From: Megamerina dolium
Lineage: Eukaryota; Arthropoda; Insecta; Diptera; Megamerinidae
Direction of reading: 5' to 3'
DNA length: 64,000 nucleotides
Assembly (NCBI GenBank): GCA_963854835.1
Contig: OY978525.1
Span: 89,357,807 to 89,421,806 of the forward strand
In this document: positions 23,613 through 36,676 of the stretch, one piece after another
How positions within the stretch are numbered: the first letter of the stretch is position 1
Layout of the letters: every line of letters begins with the position of its first letter
Notes under the pieces: model-generated
Databases searched by the model: none
The model's input: the letters and a program-made list of their open reading frames with translations, nothing else
What the model was told of the DNA's origin: nothing
Made by a program: the position numbers and the translations under genes

Positions 23613-26600
23613 AAAATAATTTCATATTAACAGCACTTCAGTTTTGTGATGAAATATATTAAACAAATGACGTGAAGTATGTAAATACAGTAGTTGCGGT
23701 ATGATGAGGTTCCGGAATTCTACATATATCAGAATAGGACAAAAGGCCTCTAGGTGAAAGTTTGTTAAACAAAAGCATCTATAGAACATATAACAACACA
23801 GTCCAACTACAAATTACTGTCAGAGAGGACGATCATTCTTTCAGTTCAATTTTCTCAGTGGCATTAGAGCATAATGATCGGTATACTGAATTTATTCTGA
23901 ATTGCATTAATTCAGTAGTCGGATTTTCAGTTTCGGCACTTTAACATGACACCCATATGATGTACTTATGTGCTTATAACTATTAAATAATTATCTATTA
24001 CCCTTAAACATCATATACTTTAATATTTTTCCTCAACTTCAAATAATTTCTTTACCATCTACCATCATAGTCATTGTCATTGTCACATCTTGACATTCGA
24101 GAAAGTGATTATTTTGAAATGTTATGAAAATCGTTTACACAAAACAAACGAGACTAAACTGTACAAATATCTATGTATACAACCGTATACTTATAAACTA
24201 ATAAGCACAAAAAGACACACCACAATAATTCAACAAATAAAAGTCCTTTTAAAGTTTTTAGTCTTCATTAGCAGTAGATGGCAGTTGTGAAAAAAAAAAA
24301 TTAAAAATAGTGAAAAGGGACAATAAGGACAAGTGACATTCGTCATTTCATCAACACACACACCCACACACACACACCCACACACACACACACATGCACA
24401 CACATTCACACACTATACATCAACATCACATTATTCATACAGCAAAATGGATGAAGGATGAAGATGAGGCAGCATTATGCGAAGGCGTAGCATAATGGAA
24501 GATGTAGTTCATAGCATCAGATTCCAAACAACAACAAGAGTACCAAAATGACATAAACTCTCAACCGAAATGTGATGACTTGACTTTTTAATTGAATGAT
24601 GGATTGTTGGGTGTGCATGGGCGCGTATGTGTCTGAATGTGTGAGTATGAATTACGTTTTGCATGCAATGAACGTTTATAAACTTAACAATGAATTAGTT
24701 GATTCATTGGCTACTTTTGTGGCGCACTTTGGCATGATTGAAATATTGGACAATGCGTACAAACGAGAATAGAAATTAAAAATTAAAACAAATAAAAAAA
24801 AAGAACTCAATGATATATTTGAAAAAAAAAAAATTTCACAAGTCGTGAATATCCAATCTCCATAACAAATGTTCCCTTTTTACTAACGATTTTGATGTGT
24901 AGTTATGGCATCGGACCTTGTATTATGGGTGAATGTATGTCTGTACTTATTAAAATAAGCATTTGTCGAATAATCAGTCATCATTTATGACAACAGAACT
25001 ACAGAGTCAACTTAAGGACTTAATTGACGAGAGAATACACCTCCTTGGTAGGGAAGAGAGAATTATTATAGAGCGGACAAGATGAATAAGCAACGTGATG
25101 GGAGGATATAAAAAGGGAGAGCGAACGGGAGAGAGTAAGAGACAGAGATCATTACTTTGTGATGTCGAACTCTTTTGTTTACATTCAGTATACACAATCA
25201 CGTCCATATTAAACATATTTTAGAATAATTCATAAGAGTGCATTTACTATCCATTAGACAGGCACATACAAAGCATAGGAACTTTGTCCAAAATGATGAA
25301 AATTGTAATATTCATTAGGATACCCTTAGTTCTTAAGAAGTCTCCCTTACGTATTTAAGCTAGAGTAATCATATATTCGCTTATTATTATTGACTTATAG
25401 CCAATATGATTGTTTATTGTAAACACGAATAGATCATTATAAAATAAGAAGAAGAGTGTATTCTAGACTGAAGAATTTGTTGCATTTGATAATCGAATTA
25501 GATAATTTACTTTCAAGCAACATAGCTTTGCACTGTAATGTTATAAATGCTAGATATTCAAGCTGAGTGAGAATTTAGTATTATTATGCGAAACATTGCT
25601 TGAGGCTGATTTTTTGCATAACGTTGATATATGATGATAATACAATACAATCGTCAACTTCTAATTTTTCTCAAAGAGCTTTCCGTTATGGCATAATTTT
25701 GAAAATTCTCTATAGTAATTTATCTATTTCGTAACATCTTCTCTTTTTCCTTATTCCTTCAGTATTTTGAATTTTTTTTTTTTTGGTTTGGCTTTGCTTT
25801 CATTATTGCTATTTGTTTTCGTTGCATTTGTTTTATTACATTTTTGTATATATTATAAATTTGTTGTTATAATGCTTTGGTTGTTTTGGTTTTTGTTCTT
25901 TTTTTTTTTGCAATCGTCACTCATTCATTCAAGTGGCATCCTCACAAAGGACATCATGATGATTTCATTCGTTTCATTGTGCAATATACTTGTACAAACG
26001 ACATTGTGCTCATGTTGATGTTGTTTAACTTCCAAAAAATTTTCAAAAAGTGCACTTTCGTGTTTCACATTATTCTTCCTTAATGCCATTGCTGCCACTT
26101 CCATTGTTGGTTCTTGTCATTTATTTGGTAAGTATGTACATAAATATGTATGTATGTACATTCAAGCTGTATTCGCGTATTTAGTTTTATCGCTGAAATA
26201 TCTACGCTGCTCATGGCTGAAGACGTTGTGTCGCCTTCGGGCCACTTCTAGCATTGCGAAGTGAACATTTTTGACATTGATAAGTATAAAAAAAATAAAA
26301 ACAAAATAATAAAAATGAGTAAAATTTTTTGTTGCAACCTTTTAAGGTATGTAATAAGTCAAGAGATGTCGTTTGCTATTCTCTTAAACCATCTTGCCAC
26401 ATGATTACTATCTCCACCCTGTTTGATCAATAAAGGAATAGTGTTAACATAAGGTGTCCTTGAAGGTTTAAAATGACTTTTTGTTTTGTTTGAATTTGTT
26501 TTTCGAATTTATTAATCGATAATTTATCTAAAAGTTTCAAAAAACGGTTTCTCTAAAGTAAAATTCCAGTGTGCAGTTAATCCATTATTGATTTCTGTAT

Positions 26601-26680
26601 AGATTGATATCCGTAAATCAAGATACTCCTCAACAATTTTAACTAGGTGTATATAGTAGCATAATATACGATCCAACATA
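23613..26680. other. non-coding DNA with a CA microsatellite
   Basis: Holds the (CA)n tract at 24353-24413 and T-rich runs near 25770-25910. No coding sequence or repeat family recognised. A good donor-like GGTAAGTATG occurs near 26128 but without an exon to support it. Confidence 0.5.
24353..24413. repeat. (CA)n microsatellite with CCC and GCA interruptions
   Basis: About 60 bases of interrupted CA dinucleotide repeat. Confidence 0.95.
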
Positions 26681-26919
26681 CAATAGAGTCTCGCTAATCC
26701 GGATCGATTAAAACCGACTCGCCCAGGATTATGCAAAAATCTGTATTAAGGCAGATTAAAATTAGAAAAACAAAACATTTGCAAACGCTTAAAAGAAAAA
26801 CAAAGCAATTCATTGAAGATAAACATTAGAATAAGTATAAAGTAAAGGAATATACCCAAAAATTGTTTTTAAAAATCGGTAACTTTTGCACTCAAACTCT
26901 CCAATTCTTCTTCCTCCCT

Positions 26920-27720
26920 TCATTGTATGCAGGTACTGAAGGCTTTAATGAAGAGTTCATGTTTAAGTTTTGACTCATTGCAGTCAACTTCTTCAACGGA
27001 GAACTCGTTCGCACTGTAAATGGATAAATTATCTTCATCTCCAACGAGCCATTCACAAATTTTCGATTGTAACAGTTGCTTATTTTTATTTATTTTTTCT
27101 AGCAAAAATCCGATTTATGTTATTTCCTATGCATTTTCATTCTCTGAAACTTTTTGTCCTTGAGAATTGATAACGAGATATTGTCATCTGGATCCGTTTC
27201 TGCATCTGAATTGTTTTCGGTATTAACAGAATCGCAAAATATATTTTTCCAACATTTTCTATTGCATCAAGCGACAAGAATTCGTAAGCAAGAACACAGC
27301 ATCCTCAAGGGTGAGATTTTTAACGACTTTTGCATTGTAATTTTCTTCCAAACGCAGGACGTGCACCAAGAGGCTTTTCCGAGTATGCATTGATCCGTTG
27401 GTTGGATATTAGATGGAAAAAAAAAAACAAAGTTATAATTTTAGCATCATCGCTTATTAGCTGAGCTTCCGATGCGCGATATGGGGCATTGACGACTAAT
27501 AAAATAGCTTTCCCATGAAAGTTGTTTTCTGCTCAAAATTGTTTGAGTTGCTTGACAAACGACTCGTGGAACTCGGCAATATATTCATAAAAATGGTTGC
27601 ACGGCAGATGAATCGTTAGACATTTTCTCTACGACTAATTCAGGGTGACGTAGATCACGTCTTTTTTTTAAATCTATTGATCCATCCTCTGCTTGCGGTA
27701 AATGTTTTGTTTGTATAATA
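26920..27720 (-). pseudogene. jerky/Tigger-type transposase fragments
   Basis: Read 5' to 3' on the - strand. At about 27720-27665 is TFTASRGWINRFKKK, the end of the CENP-B/jerky-type second DNA-binding helix-turn-helix (F-x-A-S-x-G-W-x-x-R-F-K-K). At about 27590-27430 is EFHESFVKQLKQF, then NNFHGKAILLVVNAPYRASE and ISDDAKIITLF, and after a frame slip in a T run PSNIQPTDQ. These match the DDE block K-A-x-L-L-x-DNAP ... PPN-x-QPxDQ, but the Asp before NAP is Val, so a catalytic residue is gone. At 27105-26920 is KICEWLVGDEDNLS, resembling the C-terminal acidic tail of jerky-like proteins. Confidence 0.78.
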
Positions 27721-27852
27721 TTTAAAGTAAATTTAAGCAGCATTTTTTTGTAAAGTAATCGTTGTCACAGCATGCTTTCGCTGCAGTAAAAATCATTTAT
27801 ACAATTTTTTCTCCATTTTTGGATATTCTAGTTCTCACAAGCATTTCTCTCC

Positions 27853-27984
27853 AATGGAGTTACGGCACAACTTTAACTCCATTCCATTATGTCAAGAGAC
27901 ATAATGGAAATGTTTAATTTTTTCACTTTGTCCGGACTGTATTTGAGACCTTCACTGTATCAAGTCAGACATTTGTGTCTGACT
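27853..27984. repeat. three short-spacer hairpins within 132 bases
   Basis: AATGGAGTTA (27853-27862) pairs with 27874-27883 (spacer 11). TTCCATTATGTC (27882-27893) pairs with 27898-27909 (spacer AAGA). AGTCAGACA (27963-27971) pairs with 27976-27984 (spacer TTTG). The first two share two bases. All lie in the non-coding-looking part of the Tigger remnant. Confidence 0.9.
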
Positions 27985-28060
27985 GTGATCATTTCTTGAA
28001 TGTTCTACTTTTTTTCCGAGGTCTTAACACAAAATAATGTATCCACTTTTTTATCCATTA

Positions 28061-30868
28061 ATATAGAAATTTTTCATGAGCAGATATGCTACTACTAATT
28101 GTATAGCGACGCCGCGATCTTCGGTCTTCGATGCTTATTTCACTGACTCAAGCTGATAAAGGACGTTAAAGGATCATCAATAAAATGTTGCCGATTGCAC
28201 AACTTTCAATGCACTTAAATCTTTCAGATCACATTTGTAATTGCGGTCACCTAGGATACTCATTGTAATTTATAAATTCTCTCTACATATTTGTTAAGCA
28301 AATTCTACAATACAAATCCATAAAAGCGTGCAACCACTTAGCACGTGTGGCACACAACAAATTTATATTATCGTTCAAACTTCTACCAGTATAATGAAAT
28401 TTTTGATGAAAGCCATAGTCAAATTCAGATATTAAAGTACAGACAACAAACAGAAATAATTATTTTGATAGCGTCGATCATAACAAAAACAATGAAGAGT
28501 ATGATGCTGGTAACAGGTGAAAAATCTAAAACGAAAAAACAAAGTGATGATAGAAATCAATGGAATGTGAAATATATGTTACTTAGTAATAAATAAATTG
28601 AAATATAAAGTAAAGTGAATATATACACGTGCACATACCTGTACTGGCTCATGACACGTGCCACAGCATTTAAGCAGTGCCATGGTACAGCAATATTGGT
28701 AATGTTGATGTTCGTAAGTATTGGAGTTTTTGTTGTTGTTATAGCTATGATATTTTTATATTTATTTTGTCTCTTATTGCTACTCTTATCCGTGTAACAT
28801 TTTTATTGATATTGTTACAATTGCTTTTTTTGTTGCTGCTGTTATAGCTATGTATACAATTATACTAAATGTATACATCAGAAATATACATAGCCTTTTC
28901 AACTATAGCAACTGTAGTTAATAGTTGCGCGCTTGTCATTTTGTCATATCTTTCCCCATTATGGAAATATGCATGTGTGTGTTTGTGTGGCAAAATATTT
29001 ACAATTCACATTTATTAAATGATAATAGCACATAATAATAAAAAGAACAAAAAGCAACAACAAAGTAGGCGAGAATGAAATGAGAATTGCAAAAAAAAAA
29101 AAGAAGAAAATACCATACACATTTTCATAAATAATTATTAGCGTAGGGCTATCGTCGATATGTGCGTATATTTGTAATGTATGGAAGGCTTATTTGTAAA
29201 ATGCTTTGCTTTGAAAAAAGAAACAATTCACGTGAGACTTTGTTCTTAAATCAATGAACAATTCATCAACATCTTGAGCTGTTTTATTTAAAATGTCTGA
29301 ACAAAAGAAAGGAAGGTGGTCAAATAATTTAGTAAATTGAGAAATGTATAATTTTATACTACGTATCGTAACGATTAATTATTTACTGTGTATCGATGTG
29401 TTATTTGGATGGAAGTCAATGCAAAAATTAATTTCATTCATGAAAGCTTTTTGCTCCGTGTATCTACATATACATACTTTACGGATGCATGCCTAGGTAC
29501 AAATGTATGTTTCTCATGGTTACATGTTGCTCCTGCTCATAGCAGTTGCGTGAGTAGTATTATTTGTTGTTGTGATTCCATTTGCCATCATCGCCGACCT
29601 TTGTTCCAAGTTTCGAGCATATACATTAAGGCTGCTCACATTTTTAAATAGCTTGGCTCAGCGAAAAAAATAGACATTTCAGATTTCAGATGTCAATTTC
29701 GATCATTTTGTAGAAAAGTCTTCTTAAGGGGTAGATATAGAAGGTATGTTTGAAGAAATCACTTATTATGAAGGGTCAGTATGAACGTCGTCGTTCAGTT
29801 TTTCTTCTCTAAATTTCTATACAAAATTACTGAAAAATACTTTAAAATCGAGAATAGGTACCCTGGGATGGCTTCCATTAATTTTGCCTCCTCAACATTT
29901 CCACTCCATATCCACTCCTTAAGAGACATTTGTGACAAAATTGATGGTTTTGCAAAATACTGAAAATAAACCTAGTTCAAATCAAAAGTTTCTTTATGTT
30001 TCCTTGGAAAAAAAAAGTTAGCTTGAAATGATCTAAATTTTGTATTGTTTACTGAGCCATTTCTGTTCCATACAAATAAACCCACCTTAATATAACATGT
30101 ACATACACATATACATACACAAACTCATATCTACATACACTCAGTGGTATCATGGACAACAACAATAATGACAACCGTAGGAAATAGCAAAAATTACAAT
30201 ACAACTTAATTACAACAAAACTTATAAGAGCAACAGTGGCAATAACAACCAGCTATCAAATATTATACACAAATATCTATCTACCAACAAGTATATTTAC
30301 AAGCAGACAGAGTGTAAGCCATATACACTTACTTACATACGCACGGATATTTATTGTTGCCAACGCTACCAGCAACCAGCAACATTTTTAATATAAATAT
30401 TTTCTGGCTTTGTCGACGTCGTTGTGGTACTTGTTGTTGTTGTTAGTGTTGTGGTTGTTGTTGATACTATATACTGCATTTGTTTGTACATATTATGTTG
30501 TTGGTGTTTTTGCTGTAGTTGATCAGGTTTTTGTTTCATCTTCTTGCGCGAGGAGGGCCTTTTTTGAAATATTTTTGTTACTGCTTTTGGTTGTTGCTTT
30601 TATTTTTTACAAATGCCATCTTCGGAATATCCAACATTTTTATGTAGAATAAATGTATATATGGACGTATCATAATATACTTTATGGTGGGTCCATCAAA
30701 GCATACATTGAGTGGATGCCATTAAGTATTGTTTATTTGGACCCGACAAAAAATAGCCAAAGGGGTATTAATGTTATAAAACTTCTATTATTTCGCAAAA
30801 ACCGTAGGCCTCCGCGGTCAGATTCGGATAGTAGACTCAGTAACTCAGACTTGTATCCTCCTAACGTG
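28061..30868. other. non-coding DNA, nothing recognised
   Basis: Scattered GTT/GTTGTT runs (28720-28860, 30420-30470) typical of fly non-coding DNA. No domain-bearing frame. Confidence 0.5.
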
Positions 30869-31205
30869 TGGGTACCGTAGCTCAGTGATTACTGCGTCGG
30901 TCTTCTGACCTGTAGGTCGTGGGATGAGGGAATTTTATTATTGAACAATTTTTTCTTTCGAACGGTACCCATCTGTCGGCAAGCGATTGGGAATTTTTCT
31001 AGCGGTAACAATTTGCCATGAAAAATGTCTTTCTTCGACAAAGCTTAGAAAGACTGATGTCGCAAGTGTTCTGCTATTCGGATTATTATCCAAATCTGAA
31101 CATGCACAACTTTAATATGAACAACAATACAATAGTAGAGGCAACAAAATAGGACTTTCTGGTCTAAATGTGTCCTGGCAGCCACAATAACCTAATCTAG
31201 CCAAT
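30869..31205 (+). mobile_element. tRNA-headed SINE, copy 3 (AACCTA-tail subfamily)
   Basis: Flanked by a perfect 11-base target duplication CTCCTAACGTG (30858-30868 and 31206-31216), which fixes both ends. The head has A-box TAGCTCAGTGA, but part of the B-box region is deleted after GGTCGTGGG. The tail (GGTCTAAATGTGTCCTGGCAG, then CCACAATAACCTAATCTAGC) matches copy 1, not the common subfamily. Confidence 0.93.
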
Positions 31206-31429
31206 CTCCTAACGTGATTTTTATATTCATAGATTTGAAGCCCTTAAAAGTTGTTGAAGGTTTTGCCTTTTAAGTGTTTTATTGAATTCATAAATAACAA
31301 TTCTACAGCAGTTATAGTCTAAATTATGTGGAAATGAGATAATGCCTATTTTTTTTCCATATAACTTGGACTATGTCTTTATTCTGATGCAGGTTAACTT
31401 AGATTGAGTTAGTGCGGGAGTCCTCTCTA

Positions 31430-31460
<31 letters not shown>

Positions 31461-34400
31461 ATGCTGGAGGAAGAAATAACCCGGAGATTTTTAATGATGC
31501 AGACATGATTTCAATATAAGCTTTCAACAAAGGGGTGAACATTTTAAATTTATTTTCCTTGTGTAGGAAGCGACCTAACCTGATGTACGTATATCCACAC
31601 AATATAATAATAGTTTTATTAATTTTTATTGGATTTTTTCAATATGCAAAAACATTAGCTCTGGTTTAGTCCATGATTTTTCGATATCCATATGCGTCAT
31701 CCCTAAAGGGGTAAACCATAATATACAATTAATTCCCATTAATATTTTCTACCAAATATTTTCCGAAATATAGTTACCCTTTATCGGCGTCTTCATCCCT
31801 TTGGGGGCTTTCCTACAAAACTGATGATTTTATAGAATTCGTTTCATCCGCTTGTAGGAGTCGCGCCTAGAAACAGAATAATGATAATACAAATATTACT
31901 TCGGATCATATTTATCTTCTATATCCACTCTTCTGGGGGTGTACAAGAAAAAATTTACATTTTTATAAAACTCACAGCTCTTAAAATGCGCCTCGAGTGT
32001 TAAAATTTATAAGCACCTCTCTTAACATTTTTCATCCCAACATTTTTCCACAACATATTAACATTCTATCCACAACTCTTGAGGGAGCACCTCAACAAAA
32101 TTATCTCAAATATACATTAAGATCCACAAATAATTGCATATCTGCCCAGGAAACTCCCCTAACGCAGTGAAATGAAAGACTGATCCACAAAATTAACAAT
32201 CAAACAAAATGCCTTAAATAACTACATAATAGCCCAGGAATCTAACTTAGAGAAAACAAATGTAAAGCCGATCTCCATTAAATTTTCCTTCATAGCATAT
32301 TTTCTAAAATTTTCAAAGGTAAGACTAAGGGCGATTTTTCGGCGTCTATGATATTATTAGTGACCTCAAAGGGTAGACGCAGGGGATAATTATGTTCGTA
32401 GTCAATGTTTGAGGGGAATAAGTAATGGGGTTTGTTAGAAAGATATTAGTATTTCAACCCTCTAGAGGCATTCGGGGAGAGGCAGGAGTGAATTTTATAA
32501 GCACTGTTTTTTTGCATGTGTTCGAGATTACAAGAATCTCGAAAGCACCCGATATGAGGTATGTTCAGTATGTATGTTACAATATGGCAGTTCATTGCCT
32601 ACGCGTTCATTGCTTCAGTTTAGTTACAACCAGCGAACAATCAACACGTCTTACTGAGCAATCAACATAAAGTAATGGGAGATCCCCTTAAGAATGCAGA
32701 TAGGGGAGATAGGGGATTCCGAAATACTAGCGGGGAAAAGTTAAGGATAGTTAGTTTTACAGTTTTTGTCTCTGGGGGCGACTTCTCGGAGCGGAGGGAA
32801 CGAATTTGATGCAATCATAAACTCTGCAGGATAGCCCCCTTGTTGATAAAAAATATAAAATGGGAATTTTTGAACAATCAGAAAATTAAGTGTCTAAGCA
32901 AAACTTTGAATTCCAGTGCTTAGGAAACTTAAATTTAAATTGTTTCAAAAAGTGGAGCTCACCGATCTGAAGAAATGCATAAAGTTATTACACAAAGTGC
33001 AAAGAAAAATTCGTTAAAAAACCACACACTTTTCACCACATTGCTCTTTTTTAGCACACATATCAAATTTATGTATAAATAAAGTAATTTTAATACACAA
33101 ACACAATTTTATTTAAAGATTTGATTACAATGATAAATATGAAAACAATTTGAAAAGCATAATGATTTATAACGATATTTTAAAACGGCATGGAATTTTG
33201 AAACAAAAAAACAGAGCATTATCTATTGAAAACGTTTGCAAATATTTGGAATTATGAAACTTGTTTGTGTATTAAAGCAAACGTTGCGTGGATACCACTC
33301 TAGGTCGTAGGTATCCCATGGAAAACTTTGTCCAAATACCTCAACATATGTTCAATTTATTGTGCAAACTAGGCATGTGACTGACAGACGGAGGGACGTC
33401 TTTAAATAGGCTATGGAGGAGCTTCATTTAAGTGGTTTCTGATCAAATTATTGACTAATTTTTTTAAATAATTTTAAATAACCCCGATATACTCATTATA
33501 AAAATATGTCGAAAAAAATTCGTAATCGATAATAGTTCGATAAACAACTTCATAAGGAAGGGAAAATGCACTCAAAACTCCATGTATTGGAAATGATACC
33601 TTTAGCTGGGTGAAAAAATTGTAAAAACCAATAAACAGAATAAAAGAAAAATTCAATAGTAAATGATAAACTTGATAGCTATTTCAATAATATGAAAGAA
33701 AACTCGCGTAAATGAAAAATATAAATACAAAGCAAAGAATATGAATAAAACCGTAAAGCAGAAAAGAAGAGTATCAACAAAAACGACGATAACAAGAGTA
33801 AGAAACAATACAAAAAGAAGAAATGGCATGCAAATGGTCACAGGTGTAGATACAACAACGTTAACGAAATTCACAATAGATTGGAAACAGTGGTGCAAGC
33901 ATTTGTTATGGGAAGCGAGATAAAGAGTCAGTGAGAATTCAAGTTTGAGAGCGCGCAACCATTTTCGAGCATAAAACCACGCCTATGAGTGAAGAGAGCA
34001 ACAACATACATAATTAATGAGCGTGAGTAAAGGCCAAAATAGAAAGAGATGACCATAGTGCAGCTTGCTTGTGTCTAATAGTCTATTGTGAATGGCACAA
34101 ATGCATCAATGTGATTATACTGAAGTTCGGATAAGAGACAAGATGAAGAAAATATGTAAAGAAAAAAAGACGAAAAACAAATGTATAATGTGAAGAGAAC
34201 GAAACCCCACCCTCACAATATGGCGCAGGTTTTACGATGTCGTATAAATGAACGATTAAGCAAATGACGAATAATACAGACAGATAGTGTAAAGCGAATC
34301 GGAAACGAAACACATTTGAACTACAACTCTCGCATGAAGAGAATTTTTCAAACAGATGATGTGGTGCGTATAGAGATGATAATGGTTTTGTCTTTGTTAC

Positions 34401-36317
34401 ACCATTACCACCATATGGCTGCCACTAACATCGTTATATGTACATTTGCTACGGTCAGTGTCGCTACATATTGTTGTCAATGGCGATACTGACGATAATA
34501 ATGATTATGCTGATGATGAGATGGCGCCAAAGCAATCGTATGGTAGTAATAGTTCTTGTTGCCGGTATTGGTAATGGCAAGAATAATCGCCAAGCGATAA
34601 TATTCACAATAGCCAACGTTATTTTTGAATGTACTTCTAGGTACTCGTAGATTTTGCTTATCCAACGCCACTAAAAATATATAAAGATATCACGACAAAT
34701 ATTACTTATTTGTTGTTGTTCATGATTGAGATTGCAATGGTGGTTGTGTTGATGTTGGTTCGTTAGTTCGCTGGTCGGTCGCTTCATACTTATTGTCTTT
34801 ATTGGAATTTGCACAATCTGCAAGGGGGTGATTATTGTGGTGGTGACGGTAGTGAGGGTGGAGATGATGATTGAATATGCGTTGAGATTCGCATAATCGC
34901 TGCTGTTGCCTGTTTTCGAGCCAATTCATTGCGACTATTTTCGAACAATGAACATTCTTATGCAAGTTGTCTGCTTTTGAGAACGTATTGCAGCGGAGTT
35001 TTGTCTTTTTTTTTTGATATCTTGTCGAATATCGCGCTAATTCGTATTAAAGTCGGAAGTAAGAACATTTCACTGATATATGTATATATAGTAATATGTA
35101 TTCCCAAAGGGATTTGTTTAACCAAAAAGTTGTGTTTACGTACTGCAATATAAATTAAAAACCTTTATCCTTAGGTTTAGAAAAGTTCACTATTTACTGT
35201 ATTCGTGAATATTATTGGGACTATTTATGTGAAAGTATAACATTGTATTTGTGCTCGATATTTCGATGAAAATGATTAATTAAATTTAATTAATCTATCT
35301 AATTTATGCACAACACGTGCTACCAAGCATATTAGCTACGTTTTTACATGTATTGCCGCATAAAGTGAAGTTGGTTGCGAGTGCTATGCAAACATAACAT
35401 GTGACTAATATCTGACTAGAGTTATCTGTAGCTCAAATGTATGGTGAAGAATTTTCAGTAAAAATAAATTTAACGATGCCAATTGAAGCTTGTGTAAACA
35501 AATAAATTCAAATTAATATACCATTAGGTAGGTAATTACTGTAATAAATTAAAACAAAATTAATTAGTCAAATTCTTACAAAATATCTTACAAAACCGCT
35601 AATTAAATTTTTAATAAATACAAAAATTTATATGCAGATATAAGAGAAAGACGACTAAGAATGATCAGTATCTATAAATTAAATATATTACAGAATGAAT
35701 AATAAAAAAATAAATAAAAAATAAACACCAAAAATAATGCCAAAAAACGTTTAAAAATTCATTAAAATTATCAGCTTGGAAATTTAAATCGTGTGTAATC
35801 GATTCAAAGTTTTAAAAGTATTCGAAAATCAATAGAAAAGAATGAAACAGTATTTGCAGCTTTATTAACCTCTCATTAACCAAATGTTTTAAAAATGGAC
35901 AAAACTTACTTCATTTTAATAAAAACCCAATAAATAGCAAATGAAAACTGTTTCAAATACATATCAGCAAAAGAAAAACAAGCTCCCAGCATCGAATTCA
36001 TAAAAATCTATACATCCTAAAACATCAATAAATTTTCAAATGCAGACAAAATTTGTAGAATACTTTTTACAATAAAATTCTTAAATATTGATACACATCT
36101 GATATAAAATATAATAGTTTTGTGTGAATATTTCGAAAGGACCAATAGAACTTTATCCTTAACAGTTTTTAATACAGTGAACGAGTCCAAAAAATTGATC
36201 TGTGTGAAAACTAATACAACTTAAAGTGAAATATTTCAAAAAAAAAAAAAAAAAAAAAAAACTATCGAAATCAATATAACTTCAATGCTGTCCATAAAAA
36301 TTATTTAAAGTAAAAAA
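31206..36317. other. non-coding DNA with simple repeats; possible degenerate tandem array
   Basis: Contains (GA)n at 31430-31453, loosely repeated CTCTT-x-GGGGG motifs at about 31690-32110 (see findings), AG-rich DNA at 33650-34350 and a poly(A) run at 36239-36261. Open frames at 33653-33958 and 34720-34965 are low-complexity and unrecognised. Confidence 0.5.
31430..31453. repeat. (GA)n microsatellite
   Basis: Twelve GA units, the only long GA tract in the window. Confidence 0.95.
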
Positions 36318-36676
36318 CCGTAGCTCAGTGGTTAGTGTGTTCGCCTTCTGATCTGTAGGTCGTGGGTTCAATCCCCGGCTGATGCATAACAAATTTAATA
36401 TCGAAAAGATTTTTCTTTCGAATGGTACCCACCTGTCGGCAAGCAATTGGCAATTCTTCCGACAGTAACAACTTGCCATGAAAAAGCTTCTTAAAGAACT
36501 CTGTGACAAAGCTCAGAAAAAGTGATGTCACAAGTGTTCTGCCGTTCGGAACCGGCTAAAATAAGTAGGTCCCTTCTAATACTGTCCAAATTTAAGACGC
36601 ACAACAGTAATGGAAGAGAAGCTCGGCCAATGAGTCCTTTGGGGCTTTAAGTGCCACATATTTATTTTTTTTAAAA
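36318..36676 (+). mobile_element. tRNA-headed SINE, copy 4
   Basis: Full-length common subfamily. Head CCGTAGCTCAGTGGTTAGTG with B-box GGGTTCAATCCC; body with TTTCGAATGGTACCCACCTG; tail GGGCTTTAAGTGCCACATAT followed by a T-rich run. A-rich sequence on both sides (TAAAAAA) may be the target duplication. Chance open frames on the - strand here are shadows of the SINE. Confidence 0.92.

Larger units (their letters stand above)
26681..28060 (-). mobile_element. pogo/Tigger/jerky-like DNA transposon remnant
   Basis: The left edge CAATAGAGTCTCGCTAATCC (26681-26700) follows a TA and matches the terminal style of pogo/Tigger elements (CAGTAGAGTCTCG type). The transposase runs on the - strand, so this is its 3' end. 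No matching right terminus was found, so the 5' end is lost or too diverged. Coding pieces are listed separately. A cluster of short hairpins lies at 27853-27984. Confidence 0.75.

Noticed and set aside
26099..26140. Alternative first exon ending in GGTAAGTATG
   Set aside because: Good donor-like sequence but no open frame, acceptor partner or conserved context to support it.
33653..33958. 101-codon hydrophobic open frame on the - strand
   Set aside because: Phe/Leu/Val-rich from A-rich template on the other strand; no conserved features to distinguish a membrane protein from chance.
34720..34965. His/Asn/Gln-rich frame on the - strand
   Set aside because: Low-complexity translation of triplet-rich DNA without splice sites or unique sequence.
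36318..36395. tRNA gene at the SINE head (also at 17914, 30869, 39373, 56252, 60626 and reversed at 19450 and 53040)
   Set aside because: A-box and B-box are recognisable, but the stems do not pair as a full cloverleaf, the sequence recurs with the same ~300-bp body each time, and several copies have target duplications. These are SINE heads, not tRNA genes.
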